DNA from: Flavobacterium ginsenosidimutans
GTDB taxonomy: Bacteria > Bacteroidota > Bacteroidia > Flavobacteriales > Flavobacteriaceae
NCBI RefSeq assembly: GCF_003254625.1
Contig: NZ_QJRJ01000065.1
Coordinates: forward strand, 24,805-88,804
Length of the DNA stretch: 64,000 nucleotides
Direction of reading: 5' to 3'
Shown here: piece by piece, positions 53,429-63,200 of the stretch
Position numbering within the stretch: the stretch's first letter is position 1
Layout: every line of letters starts with the position of its first letter
The notes under the pieces: model-generated
Seen by the model: only the letters and a program-made list of their open reading frames with translations
Told to the model about the DNA's origin: nothing
Database searches by the model: none
Translations under genes and position numbers: made by a program

Positions 53429-54127
53429 TTAAGAAGAAGTAGAAAGTGCTTTTACAAGATCTTCTTTTTTATTACGGCTCAAAGGTATTTTAGTAATTCC
53501 TATTTCAGCAAATTTGCTGTTAAAACGCTCAACTTTATCTATATTAATAATGTATGATTTGTGAACGCGAATAAATTTGTCTTTTGATAAATCATTTTCA
53601 AAAGATTTCATAGTAGAGAGAACCAGATTACTATCGTCTTCTGTAACTACTCTTACGTAATCTCCAAAAGCTTCAATCCATTTGATTTTTGAAGTGAATA
53701 TTTTAAGTTTTTTAAGATTACTTTTTATGAAAATATGTTCGCCTTCTTCTTCTTTGATATCTTTTTTAAGCAGATGCATGTCAATTGCTCTTTTTACAGA
53801 GGCATTGAAACGGTCAACCGCGATTGGTTTCTGAAGGTAATCTGTTGCATCATAATCAAACGCTTTTAAAGCATATTCAGCTTTAGAAGTGATGAAAATA
53901 ATTTGCGGTTTTGATTTTAATCCGTCCAGAAAGTCAAAGCCATTTATTACTGGCATTTCAATATCAAGAAAAATTAAATCGATATTATTCAAAGAGATAC
54001 AGCTTTTTGCCTCAATTGCATTCGAAAAATCTCCAATTAAATGCAAGCCTGGATGGTTATTCACCAGTTTGGCAATAATTGTCCTTTGTATAGAACTATC
54101 ATCTACAACAACACAGTTTAGTTTCAT
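53429..54127 (-). CDS. LytTR-type response regulator
   Basis: 232 residues from ATG 54127. The receiver domain (LNCVVVDDSS; phosphoacceptor Asp in LIFLDIEMP; KP in DYLQKPI) precedes a LytTR DNA-binding domain (KIKWIEAFGDYVRVVT; FIRVHKSYIINID). No partner histidine kinase is adjacent. It faces priA tail to tail with only 4 bases between the stops, so the two messages must overlap. Confidence 0.95.
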   Translation of the reverse strand: MKLNCVVVDDSSIQRTIIAKLVNNHPGLHLIGDFSNAIEAKSCISLNNIDLIFLDIEMPVINGFDFLDGLKSKPQIIFITSKAEYALKAFDYDATDYLQKPIAVDRFNASVKRAIDMHLLKKDIKEEEGEHIFIKSNLKKLKIFTSKIKWIEAFGDYVRVVTEDDSNLVLSTMKSFENDLSKDKFIRVHKSYIINIDKVERFNSKFAEIGITKIPLSRNKKEDLVKALSTSS

Positions 54128-54243
54128 AACATTCAAATTTAGAATAAATTCAGGATAGCAGTAGTAAATGTATTGCTTTTTATAGAAAAAAACTAAAGTG
54201 AACGTATATTTTTTGCATTATGACGAATAAAAGGAAAAAAATG

Positions 54244-54273
54244 TTGGATATTTAAATTTAATGATTACTTTTG
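54244..54273 (+). promoter_or_regulatory. Promoter of the rpsF operon
   Basis: TTG (54244-54246), 19 bases, TACTTTTG (54266-54273): a near-ideal flavobacterial promoter. Transcription would begin near 54280, leaving a short leader to ATG 54306. Confidence 0.7.
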
Positions 54274-54305
54274 CACCCAATTTTAACAAATAAATTTTAT
54301 TATTT

Positions 54306-54647
54306 ATGAATCATTATGAAACTGTTTTCATTTTAAATCCCGTTTTATCTGAGGTTCAGGTGAAGGAAACAGTAACGAAATTTGAAGAATTTCTTACTAG
54401 TAGAGGAGCTGAAATGGTATCGAAAGAGGATTGGGGGCTTAAAAAAATGGCTTACGAAATCCAAAACAAAAAAAGTGGTTTTTATCACTTATTCGAATTC
54501 AAAGTAGCTGGAGAAGTTCTAATTGCTTTTGAAACTGAATTCAGACGTGATGAAAGAGTTATGCGTTTCTTAACTGTAAGTTTAGATAAACATGCTATTT
54601 CATGGGCAGAAAGAAGAAGAGCAAAATTAAAATCTACTAAAGCGTAA
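54306..54647 (+). CDS. rpsF: Ribosomal protein bS6
   Basis: 113 residues. [18 protein letters not shown] and [20 protein letters not shown] are typical bS6, and the C-terminus is basic. It pairs with bS18 on the small subunit platform. In F. johnsoniae cryo-EM work bS6, bS18 and bS21 hold the 3' end of 16S rRNA and block Shine-Dalgarno pairing. First gene of the rpsF-rpsR-rplI operon. Confidence 0.98.
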
Positions 54648-54652
54648 TTATT

Positions 54653-54949
54653 ATGTCTACAATTGAGCAATCTGCAAAAGGAAAAAAAGACGGAGATATC
54701 AGATATTTAACGCCTTTAAACATTGAAACTAACAAAACTAAAAAGTATTGCCGTTTCAAAAAATCAGGAATCAAATATATCGATTATAAAGATGCTGATT
54801 TCTTATTGAAATTCGTTAACGAGCAAGGAAAAATTCTTCCACGTCGTTTAACTGGAACTTCATTAAAATACCAAAGAAAAGTTTCTGTAGCTGTAAAAAG
54901 AGCTCGTCACTTAGCTTTAATGCCATACGTGGCCGATTTATTAAAATAG
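54653..54949 (+). CDS. rpsR: Ribosomal protein bS18
   Basis: 98 residues. [40 protein letters not shown] and [11 protein letters not shown] are the bS18 signatures. It is 5 bases after rpsF. The N-terminal extension (residues 1-30, rich in Lys/Gly/Asn) is longer than in E. coli. Confidence 0.98.
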
Positions 54950-55018
54950 TATAAAAAAAATCTAGTCGCTGGTTTCTGTTGAATCAGAACCTAACTTCTA
55001 AAATATAAGGACAACAAC

Positions 55019-55459
55019 ATGGAAATTATTTTAAAACAAGACGTACAAAACCTAGGGTTTAAAGATGATGTAGTATCTGTAAAACCTGGTTACGGTCGTA
55101 ACTTTTTAATTCCTCAAGGTTTTGCTACTTTAGCAACTCCTTCTGCTAAAAAAGTTTTAGCTGAAAACCTAAAACAAAGAGCACACAAAGAAGCTAAAGT
55201 TGTTGCTGATGCTAAAGCATTAGCTGAAACTTTAAAAGCTCTTGAAATTAAACTTACTGCAAAAGCTGGTGGAGAGAAACTTTTTGGTTCTATCACTAAC
55301 ATCGATATCGCTGAAGCTTTAGAGAAATCTGGTAATGCTATCGATAGAAAATTCATCACTAGCGGTGTTGTAAAACGTTTAGGTAAATACAATGCTACTG
55401 TTCGTTTACACAGAGATGTAATCGTTGAATTAGCTTACGAAATTGTTGCTGAAAAGTAA
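55019..55459 (+). CDS. rplI: Ribosomal protein bL9
   Basis: 146 residues. MEIILKQDVQNLG, VVSVKPGYGRNFLIPQ and the C-terminal ITNIDIAEAL domain are all present. It has an AAGGA seven bases before the ATG (55007-55011), a Shine-Dalgarno-like site that most genes here lack. A small hairpin (GGTTTCTG / CAGAACC, about 54971-54991) lies in the spacer after rpsR. Confidence 0.98.
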   Translation: MEIILKQDVQNLGFKDDVVSVKPGYGRNFLIPQGFATLATPSAKKVLAENLKQRAHKEAKVVADAKALAETLKALEIKLTAKAGGEKLFGSITNIDIAEALEKSGNAIDRKFITSGVVKRLGKYNATVRLHRDVIVELAYEIVAEK

Positions 55460-55480
55460 TAGTTTTTAAATCTATACAAA

Positions 55481-55507
55481 AATCCCGATGTAAATCGGGA
55501 TTTTTTT
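55481..55507 (+). terminator. Terminator of the ribosomal operon
   Basis: AATCCCGAT (55481-55489), GTAA loop, ATCGGGATT (55494-55502), then T. Confidence 0.9.
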
Positions 55508-55591
55508 GTTTAAGACAAGATGAATATTAATAATTGGACTTATGGCTGGTGGCTTAGAGCTTACAGCGTAAAGCATAAAGCCTAAAAAGAA

Positions 55592-56065
55592 ATGAAATAC
55601 GCAAGATTAACAAAAGAACAGTTTGATGAACTTCATGCTGAATTTGCAAGTTTTTTGGCAACACAAGCAATCGATAGAAAAGAGTGGGAAGAACTAAAAA
55701 TTAACAAACCAGAAGTTGCAGAACAGGAACTAGATGTTTTTTCAGATTTAATTTGGGAAGGTGTACTAGGAAGAGCAGAATATTTAGAACATTTTTCTAA
55801 AAATCATATTTTCTTATTTCAGTGTTTTGATACTGATATAAAATCTATTGTTTTAAAATCGCTTTCTCCAGAAACTGATTTTTTAACCAAAGAAGGACTT
55901 CAATGGTTAAGTGATAATATGTTTACGGAAAATATCGAAATGAAAGTTGGTAAAAAAGTATTTACTGATGAAAGAAATTCTTCGATTTTTGAACTGATTA
56001 AACAAGGTGCTTTTTTAAGCGATGGACAGTTATTTAGCCAAATTAATTCAATAATCGAGTCATAA
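55592..56065 (+). CDS. DUF6495-family protein
   Basis: 157 residues, no signal peptide. MKYARLTKEQFDELHAEFA, AIDRKEWEELK and FSDLIWEGVL recall the flavobacterial DUF6495 family, often placed after rplI. Cytoplasmic; function unknown. A GGCTTAGAGCTTAC / GTAAAGCATAAAGCC hairpin-like repeat (about 55547-55580) lies just before its ATG. Confidence 0.82.
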   Translation: MKYARLTKEQFDELHAEFASFLATQAIDRKEWEELKINKPEVAEQELDVFSDLIWEGVLGRAEYLEHFSKNHIFLFQCFDTDIKSIVLKSLSPETDFLTKEGLQWLSDNMFTENIEMKVGKKVFTDERNSSIFELIKQGAFLSDGQLFSQINSIIES

Positions 56066-56083
56066 TTCGATTTTCATAATTTT

Positions 56084-56125
56084 AAAAAGGCAAACATTTA
56101 GTTTTAAATGTTTACCTTTTTTTTT
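56084..56125 (+). terminator. Terminator after the DUF6495 gene
   Basis: AAAAAGG + AAACATTTA (56084-56100) pairs with TAAATGTTT + CCTTTTT (56105-56121), one mismatch, then T. Confidence 0.88.
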
Positions 56126-56130
56126 GCTTT

Positions 56131-57275
56131 TTAACTTTTGTTTAATTTTTTTATGCTTTTAAAGCAGGTATTTCTACGTATTTATTTTTAATTCTTCAAA
56201 GTTTTACAATACGAGAGCGACTTGTGTAGTTCGTCGATCATTATGGTATTGATTACGGATAAATTTTGGTTACAAAAAGTTACATTTGTAGGTTTTTACT
56301 TTGTTTTTTGGTTTTTAACATATTTTCGTCGATTTTTTGTTTAAGAAAAGAATAACATAACAATTCTGTTAAAGTGGTTGATTTTTCTGATGTTTTTAAA
56401 CAGTTAAAATTTCCTGATTTGACATTTAAGATAAAATTATAAGAAATTTATGCTTGTTTTCTGTTTTTGTTTTTTCTAATTTTAGAATACCAAAAGTTAA
56501 ACAAAGTTTCTCCACGGAAACTTTTTTCAAAACATGACCAACAGAAGAAAATTAAACTCTTAAAAAAAGAGTTTTTTTAATCTTAACATTGTTAAGATTA
56601 AAATTGAAAATTATATAATAACTTAATAAGTCTGTGTATGGAGTTGACAATTACTTTCTTTATCAAGTTTACTTTAGTTGTTCATTTTATTTTAGCTTTA
56701 TTTAGCCTTGTGCTAAGCTTATTTCGTTTCAACGATGAATTTAATCGTTACGAGATATCTAAATTTAGCTCTTTACCCAAAACTTTGCATTTTAATTTGC
56801 TGTCTTTCAAATTTCCCTTTCGGAGGGTTATTTATGAGAAAGCAAATTTTCCATTGATATAACAATTCAATCTTAGCTTTTTTTGACTGAGTAATTTAAA
56901 GAATGATTAATCAGCTTTCTTTAAAATATTGAATTTCATTATATAAAGAGAATCCCAATTCTACCCTCAAACTAAAATTTTCATTTATGAAAATTAGGCC
57001 TGCAACAAATCACTCCTCGAGGAAAATTGACTACAATCATTTTTCCTTACAAAAAGCGAGACATCTTTTATCTCTTCGAGATAGATTGTGTTCTCTGGTA
57101 TATTTTGATATACCGAATTCAACATAATTTTTTTATAAAACATAGTTTAAAGGCTTATCGTTAAGTTTTTAAATTTTGTTTTAACTATTTGATTTTTAAT
57201 TGATTGTTTAATTGCGTAGGTGCTTGCACTTACTGCGAGAGGTGTTTTATTGTCCATTTTCTAATCTTCCAAATT
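56131..57275. other. 1.15-kb gene-poor leader with a series of hairpins
   Basis: No convincing gene. Hairpins in order: AAAGTTTC/GAAACTTT (56503-56524, then T), AAACTCTT/AAGAGTTT (56554-56578, then T), AATCTTAAC/GTTAAGATT (56579-56599), AATTTTCAT/ATGAAAATT (56976-56995), TATCTC/GAGATA (57069-57083), GGTATAT/ATATACC (57097-57114). The first two look like terminators. The later ones may sit in the untranslated leader of the giant gene that starts at 57276. A 74-codon open frame at 56638-56862 is not supported by any motif. Confidence 0.6.
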
Positions 57276-60200
57276 ATGAAAAAGAATTTTACTTTTTGTA
57301 ATCTCAAACTTCAAAAGAGATTATTAGGACTTTTAACTTTATTTTTTATATGCACTAATGCATTGTCCCAAACTATTTGTAGACCCGTGTCTCAAACTAA
57401 CAGTCAGGGCGGATTATTGTGTGTAGGATTAAATGTTGACAGTCCTGCCAATGCTTATGACAGCGCTGGTTTAACGACTTACGCAACTTTAACGAACGCC
57501 GTTGGAGTTGGATGTTTTGTCGAAGAGACATTAACCTTAAATCAAACGGCTCGAGCCGGTGACCAAATTGCCATTTATTTTGGCACGGGTAACGGTTTGC
57601 TAGATTTAAGTTTATTATCTAATGCTTCGCTTCAAGCTAAAAACTCTGGAGCGAATGTAGGTTCTAGTGTGAGCTTAAACAGTCCGCTTTTGAATTTAAA
57701 TTTGTTAAATGGTAATACTGTTGCAGTTGCAAAATTTAACGTGACAGGTGACACTAATCAAATACAAATTCAGGTAGGAGGACTTGTAAGTCTATTAGTG
57801 AGTTTAAGAATTTATGATGTTAGACTAGAATTTGCACAGCCTACAGTAGCAGGAGGTTTAACACAAACCGTTTGTGCTGGATCTCTTACGACTCTAACTG
57901 CTACACCAGCTGCAGGGACAAGTCTTGCATGGTATAGTTCAGCTTCTTCTACAACAGCTTTAGCAGTTGGTAATACTTATACTACTCCTGCTTTAACTGC
58001 AAATACAACCTATTATATAGGAATAACTAGAGTTGCAGGTTGCGAAGGAAATGTTCGCGTACCTGTTGTTTTGAATGTTTCTAATCCAGTTGCACCAGCA
58101 ATTAGTAATGTAGGAACTACAGTTTGTTCGACAGGTGCAACACAACAGACAACTTTATCGGTTGTAAATGCTGTGCCAGGAACAACTTATACTTGGTATT
58201 CTGCTGGAGGTACAGTTTTGTCAACAGGAACCAGTTATTCACCAACAGTGCCTTTGGGATCTACTCAATTTTCTGTAGAAGCTTCTATTGGAAGTTGTAT
58301 TAGTCCTACTCGAACACCAGTTACAGTTGTTTCTACAGCAGTTCCTGCAACACCTACAGTTTTAACCCAGAGTGTTACTATTCAGTCAGGTCAAAATGCG
58401 ACTTTGACAGCAACAACTTCAGAACCTGGAGTGCAATTAAACTGGTATGAAACTGCTACAGGCGGAACAGCGGTAGCAACAAATACTTCTTCATTTACAA
58501 CACCGATTTTAACAGCTACAAAAACTTATTATGTTGAAGCACAAAGTCCGAATGGAAATTGTGTGAGTGCAGCGAGAGTGCCTGTATTGGTAACAGTTCA
58601 GCCAGCTTCTTTGGTTGGGTGTTTGGAAGCAGGAAGCCAGCAGATAGTTCAAAATGGTTTATGTTTATTGTGTAGTTCCACAAATCCGAATAATTCTGTT
58701 GATGGAAATACAGCAACAGCAACAAGACTTACTGTTCCGGTTGGTTTAATAAACGGTTATATTCAACAAACCTTACAATTCAGTAATCCAGGTAAAGCTG
58801 GTGATATCGTAGATGTCGAAATGGAATTGCCTGGCGGTTTAGCTGATGTTCAATTATTAAGTGCAGTTAGTTTAGCAACTTATAATGGAGCAACTTATAA
58901 TAATGATAGAATTGCAATTAATAATCCGCTTATCACTTTACAATTATTAAGCGGGAATAGATTTAGAGCAAGTGTTACAGCTGGAGCAAATTTTGATCGT
59001 GTTGAAATTCGATTAGGAGGTTTGGCAACAGTATTAACAAGTGTAGATATTTATCAAGCAACTTATAGATATAAAGTACCAGCTATTTCTGGTAATACTA
59101 CAATTTGTAGCGGACAAACAACAACTCTAACAGCAGCACTTGCAGTTGGAGAAACTGTTAATTGGTATGATGCGGTTACAGGTGGAACGTTATTATCTTC
59201 TACTGCTGCATTTACAACACCTACTTTAACAGCGCCTGCCACTTATTATATTGAAGTGACTAGAAATGGTTGTGTAAATAGTGAAAGAACTCCAGTTCAG
59301 GTATTAATCACTAATCCTGTTTTGCCTACAATTAATTCATTACCAACAACAATTTGTAGCGGACAAACTGCTACTTTAACTGTTCAGGCTCCAGTTGCAG
59401 GTACAACCTACAATTGGTATGATGCTGCGACAGGAGGTAATTTAGTATTTACAGGCACTTCATTTATAACACCTGCCTTAACAGTAAATACAGATTATTT
59501 TGTAGAAGCGGCAATTGGAGATTGTACGACACCAACTCGTACTCCAGTAAATTTAATTGTTAGTCCGATACCAGCAACGCCAACTTTTGTATCATCTAAT
59601 GTAATTATTCAATCTGGTCAAAGCGCTACATTGGCAGTTGCAAACCCAGTTGCAGGAGTAAGATACAATTGGTATAATGCTGCATCAGGCGGAACACTTT
59701 TAGCAACTAACGTTTCATCATATACTACTCCTGCATTATCAGCTAATCAAACTTATTATGTAGAAGCTACAAATATTGCGACTGATTGTGCTAATTCTGC
59801 TAGAGGAGCTGTTACTGTAACTGTGATTGCTGCTGCAAGTACTTGTCTACAGGCTTCAAGTCAAATAACATCTACAGATGGAGTATTATGTGCTTTATGT
59901 ACTGTGACCAATCCAAATGACTCTGTTGACGGTGATATTACTACATATGGACAATTAACGGTGCCAATTGGTGTAGGAGGATATATTCAGCAGCAATTAA
60001 TTTTTGCTAATCCAGGCCAAATAGGAGATGTTATCGATGTTGATTTGGAAGTTCCAGGAGGACTTTTAGACATAAGTTTATTATCTAATATTACGCTAGC
60101 AACTTATAATGGAGCAACTTATAATAATGATAGAACTGCAATCAATAATAATTTATTGACTATTCAATTATTATCTGGAAATAAATTTAAAGCTAGTATT

Positions 60201-63200
60201 ACTGCGACTGCACCATTTGATCGTGTTGAAGTAAGATTAGGAGGAACAGCAACTTTATTAAGCAATGTGTACATCTATCAAGCAGCGTATAGATTTCCAA
60301 ATGCTACAATTACGGGGGCTGCAACACCAATTTGTGCGGGACAAACAGCTTCTTTAACAGCTTCATCAACAGGAAGCGAAACTTTTACATGGTACGATTC
60401 TCCGACAGGAGGAAATATTGTAACAGTAAACCCAACAGCATCTTTAACTGCTTCAACTACTTATTATTTACAAGGAACAAGAGTTGGTTGTGAGAACAGT
60501 TTGCGTCAAGCGGTTACGGTTACAGTTTTACCAATTCCAACAGCAGCTGATATTGTAATTACAACTCCAGTTGAAGCTACTTGTGCAGGAGAGGCAGTTT
60601 TGACGCCATCTTCTCCAATAGCAGGAGTTCAATTTAAATATTATACGGATCAAGCTAAAACTACTGAAATTGTAGATGGAAGTGTAATTGGCGGAGTAAC
60701 CTTTGCAAAAGATGCAGGTACAGGTGCTCTTTCATTAACAGGATTAAGTACTGCTGGAACTCCTTACAATTATTATATTTCAGCGGTTAACGGAGGTACT
60801 TGCGAAAATGTAAACGGAACATTAAAACAAGTAACAGTTAATTTCCCTTCAACAACTGTATTGACTGTAAATTCTACATTGATAGGTTGTGGAAGTGCCA
60901 ATCTAAGAAATGCAATTACTAATTTTGATTCATCAGGAAGTACTACTTATACTTTTTATGATCCTTTAAATAATGTAATAACCGCTGATGCAGCTGCTAA
61001 TATTACTACAGGAGGTGTTTATTCTATAGAAGCACAAAGTAATACTGCTACTTGTCCATCTGTTAGACAATCTGTAACGGTAACAATTAACGCTTTGCCA
61101 AGTTTGGTAGTAACAAATCCTCAAGAATCTGTAAATATTGGAAGCAATGTTACATTAAGTGCGGTTTCTACAGGAACAATTACATGGTTTGGACCTCAAG
61201 GAAATCCAATTGCTGGCCCTCCTTTTACAACAGGAGTATTAAATACACCGGGAGTTTACACTTATACAGCTGTTGCTAGCGATGGAACTTGTACTACTAC
61301 AGCAACAAAAGTAATTAACGTTATAGATCTTAGCAATTGTCAATCATTGGCAGAAAGAGTATATGCAACAGCTCAAACTTCTGGTTCAATAATTACCGGA
61401 ACTGTTTCTGATGGTGCAAATGCTGTTGATGGAAATCCACAGACGTATTCAACTATTACTACAGGTCTAGGTCTTTTAGGAGTCGGTACAACTTGGCAAG
61501 ATTTAACTTGGCCAGCACCTATAGCTAAAGGAACTCCAGTAACTGTTAAATTAGGTTCTGAATATAGTTTGCTAGCTGTAGGACAAAACCTTTCAGTGAT
61601 CGGAACAATTGGTGGGGTTGATATTGGATCAATGCAGTCAGTATCTGGTTCGTTACTAAACTTAATCTCAGGGGATAATACCTATGAGTTTACTTTTGTT
61701 CCTTCAGATGCATCTGGACCACAAGATTATGATGGAATTAGAATTCAGTCTGCCTCAGTTTTAAGTCTTGCTCAAAACACAAAAGTATTTGATGCACATT
61801 ATAACAGACAGGTTTCTGCTGTAACATGTACTCCAGGAGATATTCAAGATATTTTTTATGGTGCAACAGATTTAGGCCTTCCAATTGGAGCTGTAACAGC
61901 AGCAGTTGGTGTAAGCGATGCTTGGAATATTGCGGATAATGATATAACTACGTTTGCAACTATGTATAGCGGAGTAGGTGCGTTAGCAGCTGCCGATCTA
62001 ACAGTACAATTTAAAACTCCTTCTGTTCTTAGTGATACTTTAAGAATTGTAGTTTCTAAACCAGGAACACTTTTAAACGTTAATCTATTAACTGGATTTA
62101 CTATTCAGCGTTATTTAGGAAATGTTGCTGTGGGTGCTCCAATTCAAAACACAAGTACTTTGTTAAGTATAAAATTATTGCCAGGAAATTCTTTGGCAAT
62201 GGTATTGGTATCTTCCCCAACAGAAATTTATGATAGAGTAAGAATACGTTTAGGAGGTGTTGTTGGAGTATTAGATTTTTTAAGAGTTCACACAGTAGAA
62301 AGAACTGCTAATACAACCATTATTGGAGCAGATCCTCAAAATAAAATTACGGTCTGTCCAGGATCCGATATAGCACTCCAAATTCCTGAAGAAGCTTGTT
62401 CTACTTATATTTGGTATGACGCAGAAACGGGAGGGAATGTTGTTGGTAATGGACCTACTTTTACCGTACCAGCTACTCTAGCAGCGGGAATTTATAAATA
62501 TTATGTTCAGCCAGTACGATATGGCTGTGAAACTTTTGCAAGAGGAGAAGTAACTGTTGAAGTAAAAGCTTCTGCTCCAGTAAATGCTTTAACAGATATT
62601 ACTTTAAATGGAGGAACAGCGACTTCAGTTTGTTCAGTTTCTGGTACAGTTACTTTACAAACTAGTTTAAGTGGAACACCTGTTTTAACAAACCCAGTTT
62701 ATTCTTGGTATAGTTTTAATGGAACAACTAGCCAAATAATTCCAGGAGAGACAACTGCTCAATTAGTGGTTAATAATTTGACACCTGGAACTTATACTTA
62801 TTATGTTGGAGTAACTTCAGATGAATTTTGTGAAACTGCAGCTGCAGATCGAAAACAAATTACATTTACGATTTTACCTCCTTCAACTGTAAATGATATT
62901 TTAATTGATGATATAACGGTTTGCCATAGTTTACCTGCATCATTAACACCAACTGCACCAACATTAACAAGCCCTGTATTTACGTGGTATTTAGATACTG
63001 CCAAAACACAGCCAATTACAAATGGTGCAACTATAAGCGGAATAACTTATTCAATAGATGCTGCGGGTGTATTAACAGCAGTTGGGCTGACAAAAGCAGT
63101 AAGCCCGATAACTTATTATGTTGCGGTTTCAAGTACTAATACTTGCGAAAATCTTGCAGGAACCTTACAAGATGCCGTTATTATGATTAGTGATCCAAAT

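Noticed and set aside
56638..56862. 74-codon open frame in the gene-poor leader
   Set aside because: One hydrophobic stretch followed by composition-driven residues; no start context, no known family.
62801..63004. Minus-strand frame inside the giant gene
   Set aside because: Shadow of the repeat coding sequence, which is in frame throughout on the plus strand.
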